From Paenibacillus mellifer (lineage in GTDB: Bacteria > Bacillota > Bacilli > Paenibacillales > Paenibacillaceae): a stretch of DNA of 64,000 bases. The stretch lies in NCBI RefSeq assembly GCF_023195895.1, contig NZ_JALPRK010000006.1, positions 62,001 through 126,000 of the forward strand. Direction: 5' to 3'. The translations under genes were made by a program, and so were the position numbers. Below, in pieces: positions 54,671 through 63,215 of the stretch. The notes under the pieces are model-generated. The model saw only the letters and a list, made by a program, of their open reading frames with translations, had not been told where the DNA came from and ran no database searches. Position 1 is the first letter of the stretch, and the number at the start of each line of letters is the position of its first letter.

Positions 54671-55729
54671 TTAGAAATGGATTTCCCGGCCTTCAGCGGC
54701 CGATTCGTAAATCGCGTTCAGGATTTTGATCATTTCCACGCCGTCCTCCACGGGGCTGATTGGCGGGACGCCATCCAGGCAACTGGCGACGAAATGATCG
54801 ATTTCGTTCTGGAAGCCACCCTGAAAATCGAATCCCGGCGAAGTGATTTGCGGATCGATGTTAAGGATGGTGTTATGGCGCTCGGTCACGATGGACAACG
54901 CCGGTTCAATTTCGGCGCCGCCCTTGTCTCCGTAAATGTTAACCAGGGCCGAATTTTGCTTGGCATGGAGGGAGAAGCTGACGTCGACCATCAGCGACGC
55001 ACCGTTCTCGAAGCGGATCAAGGCATTGGCCATGTCTTCGACCGTGTTGAAGGAAGCGTCGTAATCTGCGGCTTGATAAAAGGCATAGTTCTCGATATTC
55101 GAGCGGTTGCCCAATTTGGCGTAAATGTTGCCGCTCACGGACTTCACCTTCGGCCGGCCCATTAGGTACCAGCAGAGGTCGATGACATGTACGCCGATGT
55201 CGATCAGCGGACCGCCGCCCGAGCGCGCCTTGTCGGCAAACCAGCCGCCCGGATTGCCGAGCCGCCGGATCAGGCTCGCCTTAGCGAAATAAATCTCGCC
55301 GAGTTCGCCGGCGTCGATGAATTTCCGAAGTACTGCAATGTTGGAGGCATGCCTGCGTACGTAACCGACCTGCAGCAAGTTACCAGTCCGCTCTACCGCC
55401 TGCTGCATTTGCAATGCTTCATCCACGGTGATGCAGAGCGGTTTTTCGCAGAGAACTTGTTTGCCCGCTTCCAGGGCGTCAATGCTGATGGCGGCATGGG
55501 AATTGTTCCAGGTGCAGATGCTGACCGCCTGAACATCCGAGTTGGCCAGCAGTTCGCGATAATCCGTGTAAACGTGGGGAATGTCGTACTTGCCCGCCAT
55601 GTTCCGGGCCCGTTCTTCATTCATGTCGCAGATCGCCAACAGCTTGGCCCGCGGGTTGGCGCGGTAAGCCTGAAGATGGGAATCAGAAATCGAACCGCTG
55701 CCGATCAAACCGATGTTCAGTTCACTCAT
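54671..55729 (-). CDS. Gfo/Idh/MocA family oxidoreductase
   Basis: 352 residues. Rossmann motif GLIGSGSISDSHL at the N-terminus binds NAD(P). Family motif CEKPLCITVDEA includes the catalytic-region Lys, and DIGVHVIDLCWYLMG carries the conserved Asp and His. Members oxidise sugar hydroxyls, often at C1 or C3. ATG 55729 is preferred over an upstream GTG at 55744 because AAAGGGTG overlaps that GTG. Divergent from the AraC regulator at 55872. With the isomerase-fold genes it forms a plausible oxidise-then-rearrange sugar pathway. Confidence 0.88.
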   Translation of the reverse strand: MSELNIGLIGSGSISDSHLQAYRANPRAKLLAICDMNEERARNMAGKYDIPHVYTDYRELLANSDVQAVSICTWNNSHAAISIDALEAGKQVLCEKPLCITVDEALQMQQAVERTGNLLQVGYVRRHASNIAVLRKFIDAGELGEIYFAKASLIRRLGNPGGWFADKARSGGGPLIDIGVHVIDLCWYLMGRPKVKSVSGNIYAKLGNRSNIENYAFYQAADYDASFNTVEDMANALIRFENGASLMVDVSFSLHAKQNSALVNIYGDKGGAEIEPALSIVTERHNTILNIDPQITSPGFDFQGGFQNEIDHFVASCLDGVPPISPVEDGVEMIKILNAIYESAAEGREIHF

Positions 55730-55871
55730 TTTTCGAAGGTGCACCCTTTCGTTCTCCGCGCGAGTTTGCTACAATGAGAGCATTCATTCGCTAGGATATG
55801 TTTTATTTATTCAAAGTTATGTTTAGGCACCCCTAATTTAGCACAGGAATTTTAAAGGGAGAATGTTCAGG

Positions 55872-56732
55872 ATGACAAAATATCTGGATTATATGATCAG
55901 TCCTGAGCCGATTCGACTGTTCAACCCCGCGGTGGATGCGAGCCGGCGAAAAATTCAATCGTTAGCCATCGTCAACGCCGGTCATTTACCCGGGCGCACG
56001 ATGCAGCGGGACGACGCAAGGTTCCGGTATTGGGCGTTTGTGGTGATCACGGGCGGGAGCGGGTATTACCAAGTCGGCAGCGCGGACAGGCAGGAGGTTA
56101 CGGCGGGCTCGTGGTTCTGCCTATTCCCGGGCGAGACGTTTCATTACGGCCCGCACGACGGGGGACACTGGGACGAGTATTACTTCACGGTGGAAGGGCC
56201 AAGGGTTGAGGAATGGCTCGACCGTTGGCTGCAGCACCCCTACCAGGTCCATAAAGCGACGATCGACGACTCGGTCATCAACCGGATGGAGTTGATGTTC
56301 ATGTTGATCGACAGCGGCGTTCCCAGCAACCTCGACCGGGCTTCGCTGATGCTGGAGGCGTTCCTGTACGAGCTGGTGTCGCAGGCGGACCAAGCGGAGG
56401 CTGGGAACCGGGGACGGTTCGTGATGAAGGTGATCGAGGACATCTCCGCTTCGCTGTACGCGAACCCGGAGCCGGAGGACCTGGCGGCGCGGCATCATAT
56501 TTCGGTGTCGACGCTGCGGCGGATCGTGCACGAATATTCGGGTTATCCGCTGAACGAGTTCATTCACCGGCTGAAAGCGGCCGAGGCCAAGAACGTCCTG
56601 CTTAACACGGAAAAAAGCGTCAAAGAGATCGGCGAGGCGCTGGGATATCAGGATACGTTTTATTTTTCGCGCGTGTTTAAGCGAATCACCGGTTATTCGC
56701 CGCGGAGCTATCGGAGCCGGGGCGGACAGTAA
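55872..56732 (+). CDS. AraC-family transcriptional regulator
   Basis: 286 residues. N-terminal cupin-like sensing domain (about 20-150, YYQVGSADRQEVTAGSWFCL, FPGETFHYGPH), and a C-terminal AraC helix-turn-helix pair (about 185-286) with STLRRIVHEYSGYPLNEFIH and ending SVKEIGEALGYQDTFYFSR. ATG 55872 is 10 bases after AAAGGGAG; an ATG at 55863 would be too close to it. It lies 42 bp before the GH20 gene and diverges from the dehydrogenase/isomerase genes, so it may regulate both sides in response to a sugar. Confidence 0.9.
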   Translation: MTKYLDYMISPEPIRLFNPAVDASRRKIQSLAIVNAGHLPGRTMQRDDARFRYWAFVVITGGSGYYQVGSADRQEVTAGSWFCLFPGETFHYGPHDGGHWDEYYFTVEGPRVEEWLDRWLQHPYQVHKATIDDSVINRMELMFMLIDSGVPSNLDRASLMLEAFLYELVSQADQAEAGNRGRFVMKVIEDISASLYANPEPEDLAARHHISVSTLRRIVHEYSGYPLNEFIHRLKAAEAKNVLLNTEKSVKEIGEALGYQDTFYFSRVFKRITGYSPRSYRSRGGQ

Positions 56733-56774
56733 GGTCTGGGCGTAGGGGTTTACACAATAGAGGAGGTTCACGGG

Positions 56775-58700
56775 ATGAAGCTTTATTTTCAAGGAATGGA
56801 TGAGGATTTAGTTTATGGCGTAAAAGAGTTGGAGGCCCAGCTCGGATTCCAGTCAGACCCTGCGGGATTGCCGGTGGAAGTCGTTTGTTTGCCTCAGGAT
56901 GCTGGACAATTGCGGGTCTCGCTTAACGGCGGAAAAGGCCGGATTGAGTACGTGGAGAAGATTCATTTCTTCCGTGCGCTGGGGTTGTTGGTGGAGCAGG
57001 CTAAAACGTCGGAAGCGTTTGATCTGTTAGAACGTCCGAACTTTGATTACAATGGGACGATGCTGGACGCGTCGCGCAATGCGGTGATGCGGGTGGACGC
57101 GATCAAGCAGATGCTGCGGTATATGGCGGTCATGGGGCTGAACGGCCTGATGATGTATACCGAGGACACGTATGAGGTGCCGGAATTGCCTTACTTCGGT
57201 TATATGCGGGGACGGTACACTGCGGAGGAACTGCGGGAGTGCGACGATTACGCGGCGTTGTTTGGCATCGAGATGATTCCGTGCATCCAGACGCTGGGGC
57301 ATTTATTTCATGCGCTGAAATGGCTTTATGCGGAGCCGCTGCGGGACCATCCCGACATCGTGCTGCCGGGTGCGCCAGCGACGTACGAATTCCTGGAGCA
57401 GTCGATTCGGGCGGCTGCGGCGCCGTTTCGGTCGAAGCGGATCCATATCGGCATGGACGAGGCGTTCCAGGTTGGATTGGGCCGCTATTTGCGGGACAAC
57501 GGCTTCCGCGACCGGTTCGAGGTGATGAACGAGCACGTTGAGCGGGTGATGGAGATCACCGGGAAGCTGGGGCTGGAACCGATGATCTGGAGCGATATGT
57601 ATTTCAACCTGCTGTCGAATGATGTGCAGGGCGGGTTGTACAATATGGAGGCGGATTTTTCCACGGAAAATATGGCCAAAATCCCGGACGGCCTCCGGTT
57701 CGTCTACTGGAACTATTGGGGGACGGATGAGAACGCGTATAAAGAGGTGTTTGATAAGCATCGGTTGCTTGGATCGGAGCCGCTCTTCGCGGGGGGCATC
57801 CACATGTGGAACCTGATGGCCCCGAACCACGGCAAAACCTGGTCTTCCATGCACCCGGCGCTGCGGGCAGCGAAGCGGAGCGGTCTGCGAGAGGTGTTTG
57901 CGACCGCATGGGGCGACAACGGGAACGAGGCGAATCATTTTGTGATTTTGCCGGGGCTGCAGCTGTTTGCGGAATACGGCTACCACGACGGAGAGGTGAC
58001 GGACGAGCATCTGCAGAAGCGGCTGGCCGCCTGCACGGGGCTGGATTTGTTCGGGCCGCTCGAAGCGTTGAAGGGGATGGATGAAGTGCCGGAGGTCCAC
58101 GAGGGGAACTATTACGGCGCGAATCCGTCGAAGTTCCTGCTCTGGCAGGATCCGCTGATCGGCTTGTTTGACAAGCATGTGGAAGGTATGGAAGGGACGC
58201 TGCCGGATTATTATGCCGGGCTCGCTGAGAAATGGCGGGGTTACCGTGAAGGAGAGGGAAGCGGGTTGACGGAGCCGTTTGCCGCGATGTTCGCCTTCTA
58301 TGAAAAGCTCGCCGCCGCGCTGTCCGTGAAGTCGACGCTGGGTGTGACGATCAAACGCCTTTACGACGCCGGGGATCGGGACGGGCTGCGGCGGATCGCC
58401 GACGAGACGCTGCCGGAGCTTCGCTGCCGGGTCGAGGAACTCCGAGTGGCGCACCGGGAGCTGTGGCTAGGAACGTATAAGCCGTTTGGCTGGGAAGTGC
58501 TCGACATCCGTTACGGCGGTGTGCTGAGCCGCGCCGCGTCGGCCCGCGACCGCTTGTTGGACTATGTGAACGGCCGGGTCTCCCAACTGGAAGAGCTGGA
58601 AGCGGAGCGCCTCGTGTTCAACCAGAACAACGTGTTTGGCACACTCGACGTGAACGGCTTGTACCATCAGATCGCGACGGCGGGTTCGCTGTCGATGTGA
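56775..58700 (+). CDS. GH20 exo-beta-N-acetylhexosaminidase-like enzyme
   Basis: 641 residues, no signal peptide. GH20 TIM barrel with SRNAVMRVDAIKQMLRYMA, NGLMMYTEDTY and the catalytic pair in KRIHIGMDEAF (Asp-Glu), where the Asp positions the acetamido group in substrate-assisted catalysis. An additional helical C-terminal domain (about 430-641) is like that of the pneumococcal GH20C group. It would release GlcNAc or GalNAc from cytoplasmic glycans. AGGAGG stands 9 bases before the ATG, 42 bp after the AraC gene. Combined with the upstream mannosidases, it could process the GlcNAc part of N-glycans (inference). Confidence 0.88.
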   Translation: MKLYFQGMDEDLVYGVKELEAQLGFQSDPAGLPVEVVCLPQDAGQLRVSLNGGKGRIEYVEKIHFFRALGLLVEQAKTSEAFDLLERPNFDYNGTMLDASRNAVMRVDAIKQMLRYMAVMGLNGLMMYTEDTYEVPELPYFGYMRGRYTAEELRECDDYAALFGIEMIPCIQTLGHLFHALKWLYAEPLRDHPDIVLPGAPATYEFLEQSIRAAAAPFRSKRIHIGMDEAFQVGLGRYLRDNGFRDRFEVMNEHVERVMEITGKLGLEPMIWSDMYFNLLSNDVQGGLYNMEADFSTENMAKIPDGLRFVYWNYWGTDENAYKEVFDKHRLLGSEPLFAGGIHMWNLMAPNHGKTWSSMHPALRAAKRSGLREVFATAWGDNGNEANHFVILPGLQLFAEYGYHDGEVTDEHLQKRLAACTGLDLFGPLEALKGMDEVPEVHEGNYYGANPSKFLLWQDPLIGLFDKHVEGMEGTLPDYYAGLAEKWRGYREGEGSGLTEPFAAMFAFYEKLAAALSVKSTLGVTIKRLYDAGDRDGLRRIADETLPELRCRVEELRVAHRELWLGTYKPFGWEVLDIRYGGVLSRAASARDRLLDYVNGRVSQLEELEAERLVFNQNNVFGTLDVNGLYHQIATAGSLSM

Positions 58701-58783
58701 ATTTTAGGAGTTTGACTGATACTTAGCGGTAGACTTAGAAGATTTCATAGGCATGTGGCTTGATTTGAAGCTATAAAAGATAT

Positions 58784-58826
58784 AACCCGATCAACGATAA
58801 GTTTTCCTTATCTGAGGTCGGGTTTA
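58784..58826 (+). terminator. Terminator after GH20 gene
   Basis: AACCCGA (58784-58790) pairs with TCGGGTT (58818-58824) around an inner GATAAG/CTTATC stem; a T-rich tract follows. Confidence 0.75.
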
Positions 58827-58868
58827 CTTAATTGATACAGAATAGTGGAGGGAATTATCAAAAACTAG

Positions 58869-58896
58869 TTGACACATCCAATATATGACATACAAT
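58869..58896 (+). promoter_or_regulatory. Promoter of the DUF1828/DUF1829 gene
   Basis: TTGACA (58869-58874) and TACAAT (58891-58896), 16 bp apart, form one of the best sigma-A type promoters in the window. Confidence 0.7.
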
Positions 58897-58969
58897 TTAT
58901 CTATCTAATATAAGTTACCGCCAATTTATCAGCAGTTTATGCTTGATTAACAACGAAAGGAGGGGGAGC

Positions 58970-59734
58970 ATGCAATTGCTTAAGGATCAATTGATTAATA
59001 CATATTTAGGGTGGTTAAAACAGAACATCACTTTAATTAATGATGCGATCGAAATAACAACCCCTCTAATGGATCGGCATAATGATTTTTTACAAATATA
59101 TGTTGTTCCACAGGGAGACAAACTTAAACTTACTGATGATGGGTACATTATTTCGGACTTAATTCAATCTGGCTGTGACATTCATGGATCAAAAAAACGT
59201 AAAGAAATGCTCCAAACTATTTTAAATAGCTATGGTGTTACCAAGTCAGATAAGGATGAACTTTTTGTGGAAGCCACTATGGATACCTTCCCACAGAAGA
59301 AACATATGTTAGCGCAAGCAATGCTAACTGTCAACGATATGTTTCTTACAACGCGAATGAATATTCAAAGTATTTTTTGGGAAGACGTTGAAAATTTCTT
59401 AATTATGAATGACATTCGATATACTGATAATGTTATCTTTACAGGGAAAAGTGGTTTCTCCCAAAAGTTTGATTTTGTTATCCCAAAATCTAAACAAATG
59501 GGAGAAAGAATTATACAAACAATAAATAATCCCTCTAAATCGAAAGCTGAAAGTGTATTGTTTGCATGGGAAAATATAAAAAATACCAGAAAATCTGACT
59601 CTAGCCTCTACGCTATCATTAATGATGCGGAGAAGACCATTAGCAGTGATATAATTAGCGCCTTTAAACAATACGATGTAAGAACTATCTTATGGTCAGG
59701 AAGAAGACAGTATATTAATGAACTCTCAGCATAA
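58970..59734 (+). CDS. DUF1828/DUF1829 domain protein
   Basis: 254 residues, soluble. The N-terminal half matches DUF1828 (TPLMDRHNDFLQIYV, LKLTDDGYIISDLIQSGCDI) and the C-terminal half resembles DUF1829 (FDFVIPKSK, AWENIKNTRK). The family has no established biochemical function that I can rely on and is frequently found near mobile or defence loci. The gene and its flanks are visibly much more AT-rich than everything around, with A/T-ending codons, which suggests acquisition. It has its own strong promoter, AAAGGAGGG ribosome site and a terminator, so it is a self-contained cassette. Confidence 0.8.
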   Translation: MQLLKDQLINTYLGWLKQNITLINDAIEITTPLMDRHNDFLQIYVVPQGDKLKLTDDGYIISDLIQSGCDIHGSKKRKEMLQTILNSYGVTKSDKDELFVEATMDTFPQKKHMLAQAMLTVNDMFLTTRMNIQSIFWEDVENFLIMNDIRYTDNVIFTGKSGFSQKFDFVIPKSKQMGERIIQTINNPSKSKAESVLFAWENIKNTRKSDSSLYAIINDAEKTISSDIISAFKQYDVRTILWSGRRQYINELSA

Positions 59735-59765
59735 TTAGTCCTTAGAACCAAGGACTAATTTTTTT
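59733..59765 (+). terminator. Terminator after DUF1828/DUF1829 gene
   Basis: AATTAGTCCTT (59733-59743) and AAGGACTAATT (59750-59760) pair perfectly, overlapping the stop codon, followed by TTTTT. Confidence 0.9.
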
Positions 59766-59786
59766 ATTAGAGTTATGCGCGTTACT

Positions 59787-60428
59787 CTAGGATCGATACT
59801 TCTCCAGCAGTTCACTTAACGTTCGCTTGATCGAGTCCAACAGCTCCGGTGGTCTATGGACAGTCGCATCGTGGTTGAGGCCGATAAAGAACGTCGCGAG
59901 GTACGGAAGCTCGCTGGCGGGGATGGATCCCTCCAACCGGCCGGAGCCGTCCTCACGGACGTGCAGTTCCAGGCCGCGGTGGATGAGCTGGCCTTCGCAC
60001 GCCTCGACGCCCAGCCGACTGAGTTCGACCACACAGTCCAGCAATGCTGGCTTGCGGCCGAGATGCTCCTCCCAGTTGCCAAGGTGGATGTGGCGCAGAT
60101 CGAGCGGTTCCGGGGCTTCGGATCCTTCGGCGGACTCGGCCGAGGTGATGCGGTCGCAGCGGAACAAGCGAAAATCGCGTCGCTCGAAGCAATAGGCCGG
60201 GCAATACCATAGGCCGCCGCTCGCAAAGATACCGACCGGTTGGATCTGGCGGCAGGTAGAGACGCCGCGGCGCGATTCGTAGTTGATATGGAGAACTTGC
60301 TGCTGAATGGCTCCTTCCAGCAGCAGTCCCAAATACGGAAAGGCGGATTGCCGCGTCGGAGATACGAAATCGACGCGGTTTTTCATTTGGTCGATGCGGT
60401 CCCGCACGTAATCAGGTGACCGTATGCC
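59787..60428 (-). pseudogene. WYL-domain transcriptional regulator, N-terminus deleted
   Basis: The reading frame is open from 60428 to the stop at 59787. It encodes the linker and WYL domain (EGAIQQQVLHINYESRRG, ICRQIQPVGIF-like TCRQIQPVGIF, GLWYCPAYCFERRDFRLFR) plus the C-terminal WCX-type extension. Family members are about 300 residues, with an N-terminal winged helix-turn-helix of some 90-100 residues that is entirely missing. The first possible start is GTG 60407, with no ribosome site. The frame runs straight back into the opposing VOC fragment. Without the DNA-binding domain it cannot act as a normal repressor. A short functional WYL-only protein is the less likely alternative. Confidence 0.75.
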
Positions 60429-60592
60429 TCACGGTGGATACGGTGGAGCAAGCACAGCGATTGTTCGATGGTCTGAAGCAAGGGGGAGAGGTGCAGCAGC
60501 CGCTCCAGCCCATTTACTTCAGCCCGACGTACGGCATCGTCACCGACAAGTTTGGTGTCACCTTCTATGTGTTTACAAAACGCCCGGCGTAA
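60413..60592 (+). pseudogene. VOC (PhnB-like) protein, C-terminal remnant
   Basis: The frame reads QVTVCLTVDTVEQAQRLFDG, then IYFSPTYGIVTDKFGVTFYV and stops at 60592. This is the typical C-terminal third of PhnB-type VOC proteins (about 140 residues in full). No start codon with a ribosome site exists, and the N-terminal 80 or so residues are absent. The fragment begins where the WYL gene also loses its 5' part. This head-to-head join explains both truncations with one deletion. Confidence 0.75.
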
Positions 60593-60606
60593 AGCCGGAT
60601 TCTTGG

Positions 60607-60641
60607 CGGCCTTTTCGCTTTTTTGGCGAAAGGGCCGTTTT
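60607..60641 (+). terminator. Terminator after VOC remnant
   Basis: CGGCCTTTTCGC (60607-60618) and GCGAAAGGGCCG (60626-60637) pair along 12 positions with one wobble, then TTTT. It presumably ended the original VOC transcript. Confidence 0.8.
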
Positions 60642-60688
60642 CCTATGCTATGATAGGAGTTAGGAGAATGACAAGGAGGTGGGAGCCC

Positions 60689-61027
60689 GTGCCCCTACGC
60701 GAAATCACCGAGCAGGAATGGCTAATGCAAACGGAGAAGATGGTGGAGACAGAGAATGCGGAGAAGGCAGCCGGCAGGGAGGCCTTATTGTTCGTAACGA
60801 CCCTCTGCGGGACCTGCCAGTTGGCGGAAAAGATGCTGGAGATCGTCCTGGCGTCCGGCCCCTGCATTCCGGTGTCTAAGCTGAATATTAACTATACCCC
60901 GAAACTGCGGGAGCGGTGGCAGATCGCCAGTGTCCCCTGTCTGATCGTGCTGCAGGATGGCGAGCCGATCCGGCAGGAATACGCCATGCGTTCGGTGGTG
61001 GACTTAAGCGAGTGGCTTCAGGCCTGA
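60689..61027 (+). CDS. Thioredoxin-family protein
   Basis: 112 residues, cytoplasmic. Thioredoxin fold with redox motif CGTC (Cys40, Cys43; the usual preceding Trp is Leu), then the cis-Pro motif ASVPCLIVLQDGEPI. Probable thiol-disulfide exchange activity, similar in size to YtpP-like proteins. GTG at 60689 is chosen because AGGAGGTG lies 7-8 bases upstream; earlier in-frame ATG codons lie before that ribosome site. It starts the group leading to the MoxR/DUF58 genes, 72 bp away. Confidence 0.85.
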   Translation: MPLREITEQEWLMQTEKMVETENAEKAAGREALLFVTTLCGTCQLAEKMLEIVLASGPCIPVSKLNINYTPKLRERWQIASVPCLIVLQDGEPIRQEYAMRSVVDLSEWLQA

Positions 61028-61099
61028 TCGCTTTAACCAATAGCAAAAGGAAAGCGGTAACAACGGACTTTTAAATTTTGCGATAAAGGTGGTTTTACT

Positions 61100-62077
61100 A
61101 TGGAACTGCGGGAAGTGGTAGAGGTCATCGGGCGAATTCGCCGCAATATCAGTGAGGTGGTGGTTGGGAAGGAGGACGTGGTGGATCTGCTGCTCGCCGC
61201 CTTGCTCGGGAACGGGCATGTGCTGCTGGAGGACGTGCCGGGTACCGGGAAAACGTTGCTAGCCAAAGCGTTGGCCAAATCGCTCGGCGGCGAATTCAAG
61301 CGGATTCAGTTTACGCCAGACTTGCTGCCATCGGACTTGAGCGGCATTAATTTCTATAATCAAAAGTCCGGCGAATTCGAGTTCCGTTCTGGACCGGTGT
61401 TCACCCACGTGCTGCTCGCCGACGAAATCAACCGGGCGACGCCGCGGACGCAGTCCAGCCTGCTGGAGTGCATGGAGGAGCGGCAGGTGACGATCGACGG
61501 AGTGACGCATACGCTTGCGGCGCCGTTCTTGGTCATGGCTACGCAAAATCCGGTCGATCAGCAGGGAACGTTCCCGCTGCCGGAGGCCCAGCTTGACCGC
61601 TTCCTGATGCGGATCGCCATGGGATACCCGACGTCCGACGAGGGCGTGTCCATTCTGCGGCGCTTCAAAGAGCGCCAGCCGTTGGCAGAGATTCGCCCAG
61701 CCGCCTCCGCCGCAGAAGTGGCGGAGGCGCAGCGATTCGCGCAGTCCGTCCGCGTAGAAGAAGACCTGCTCGCCTACATCGTAGCAATCACCGAGGCGAC
61801 CCGCAAGCATCCGGAGGTTAAGCTGGGGGCGAGCCCGCGGGCGAGCATGAGCCTGCTGCGCGCCTCGCAGGGGTATGCGTTGGTTCGAGGCCGCGATTAC
61901 GTGACGCCGGATGATATCAAAGCGGTGGCGGAGCCGGTGCTGGCGCATCGGTTGCTCCTGCGCCACGGGCTGCGCGGTGCGGATCAGCCCGGCGCCGAGG
62001 TGGTCCGTCAGGTGCTCGAGCAGGTGGAGGTGCCGGCAGAGACGGTGCTTGCGGCAAAGGGGAGACAGGGGGATTAA
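61100..62077 (+). CDS. MoxR-family AAA+ ATPase
   Basis: 325 residues. Walker [17 protein letters not shown] near residue 45, Walker [20 protein letters not shown], sensor 1 [12 protein letters not shown], and a C-terminal lid with [18 protein letters not shown]. MoxR ATPases act as chaperones that activate or assemble partner proteins, commonly with a DUF58/VWA-like partner encoded next. That partner follows here after a 3-bp gap. AAAGGTGG precedes the ATG. The client complex is not identified in the window; a transglutaminase gene, common in such clusters, is not present downstream. Confidence 0.93.
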   Translation: MELREVVEVIGRIRRNISEVVVGKEDVVDLLLAALLGNGHVLLEDVPGTGKTLLAKALAKSLGGEFKRIQFTPDLLPSDLSGINFYNQKSGEFEFRSGPVFTHVLLADEINRATPRTQSSLLECMEERQVTIDGVTHTLAAPFLVMATQNPVDQQGTFPLPEAQLDRFLMRIAMGYPTSDEGVSILRRFKERQPLAEIRPAASAAEVAEAQRFAQSVRVEEDLLAYIVAITEATRKHPEVKLGASPRASMSLLRASQGYALVRGRDYVTPDDIKAVAEPVLAHRLLLRHGLRGADQPGAEVVRQVLEQVEVPAETVLAAKGRQGD

Positions 62078-62080
62078 CCA

Positions 62081-63166
62081 ATGTCAATGCAGCTACCATG
62101 GCTACTTGTCAGCGCCGCGCTGATCCTCATGTCATTGGCGTTGGTTTACCGCTGGCGGGCGCTTAAAGGAATCCGCTATCGACGCTATTTCACCGAACAG
62201 GCGGTGTTCGAAGGGGATACCGTCGAAATGGTCGAGGTCATCGCCAACGCCAAGCTGTTGCCGTTGCCATGGCTGCGCCTCGAGTCGAGCATCGCCGCCG
62301 GCCTGACGTTCGGGCGGCAAAGCAATCTAAATATCCATGCCGGGGAGATCTATCAGAATCACAGCAGCTTGTTTTACTTGCGGTCCTACCGGCAAATTAC
62401 CCGGCGCCACGAGGTGATCTGCTCGCGCCGGGGACAATACCGACTGGAGTCGGCTACGATGACGACGGGCGATCCGTTGGGGCTGAATGCGGAAGTCAAG
62501 CAATTTCCCCTGGATTTAGAGCTGCTGGTGTACCCGCGGATTCTGGAGCTGCAGGAGCTGCCGCTGCCCAACCACAGCTGGCTGGGGGAGCTGCCTGTCC
62601 GGCGCTGGATCATTGAGGATCCGTTTCTGACGGCGGGCATTCGCGAATATCGGCCAGGCGACCCGCTTGGCCATATTAACTGGAAGGCGACGGCCCGCAC
62701 CGGTGAGCTCCAGGTACATAAACGCGATTATACGGCCGACCATCGGCTGATGATCTTCCTGAACTTGGAGACCAGCGATTCGATGTGGAGAACGGTGATC
62801 GAACCGGAGCGCATCGAGCTCGGGATCCGTTATGCGGCGACTGTGGCTGAACAAGCGCTGCGGAGCGGGTTGGCGGCTGGGTTTGCCAGTAATGCACGTC
62901 TGGCCGACGGGCCGAAGGAGCCGATTCGCATCGAGCCGTATGCCTCCTCCGATCAGCTCACGCTTTTGCTCGAAACTATGGCTCGGATGGTGCTGGACAG
63001 AACCGCGACGATGATCCGGATGCTAGAAATCGAACTAGAGGCGGGGGCGACGGACACCGATTACCTGATCATTTCTTGCCACCAGGGTGAGAAGCTGGCG
63101 GAAACCGCTGAGTTGCTGCGACAAAACGGCAACGGTGTGGAATGGATGGAGATACCCGCGGTTTAA
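62081..63166 (+). CDS. DUF58 domain membrane protein
   Basis: 361 residues. Two short N-terminal membrane segments (about 5-24), then a beta-rich region and the DUF58 core with DPFLTAGIREYRPGDPLGHI and NWKATARTGELQVHKRDYT, followed by a von Willebrand A-like fold (LMIFLNLETSDSM). DUF58 proteins partner MoxR ATPases. Start ATG 62081 is only 3 bp after the MoxR stop, so expression is coupled. It ends against a bidirectional terminator shared with the sortase gene. Confidence 0.92.
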   Translation: MSMQLPWLLVSAALILMSLALVYRWRALKGIRYRRYFTEQAVFEGDTVEMVEVIANAKLLPLPWLRLESSIAAGLTFGRQSNLNIHAGEIYQNHSSLFYLRSYRQITRRHEVICSRRGQYRLESATMTTGDPLGLNAEVKQFPLDLELLVYPRILELQELPLPNHSWLGELPVRRWIIEDPFLTAGIREYRPGDPLGHINWKATARTGELQVHKRDYTADHRLMIFLNLETSDSMWRTVIEPERIELGIRYAATVAEQALRSGLAAGFASNARLADGPKEPIRIEPYASSDQLTLLLETMARMVLDRTATMIRMLEIELEAGATDTDYLIISCHQGEKLAETAELLRQNGNGVEWMEIPAV

Positions 63167-63177
63167 GTCGCTGGACA

Positions 63178-63215
63178 TAGAAGAAGCGCCGGTCAGGTAG
63201 CCGGCGCTTCTTCTA
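63178..63215. terminator. Bidirectional terminator overlapping the sortase 3' end
   Basis: AGAAGAAGCGCCGG (63179-63192) and CCGGCGCTTCTTCT (63201-63214) form a perfect 14-bp stem. The right arm lies inside the sortase coding region, encoding its last residues EEAPA. Confidence 0.85.

Noticed and set aside
54182-55165. Long plus-strand frame opposite the isomerase and dehydrogenase genes
   Set aside because: It spans two well-supported minus-strand genes and their gap; no motif of its own.
57303-58454. 383-codon minus-strand frame opposite the GH20 gene
   Set aside because: Arg/His/Pro-rich antisense frame in GC-rich coding sequence; no recognisable family.
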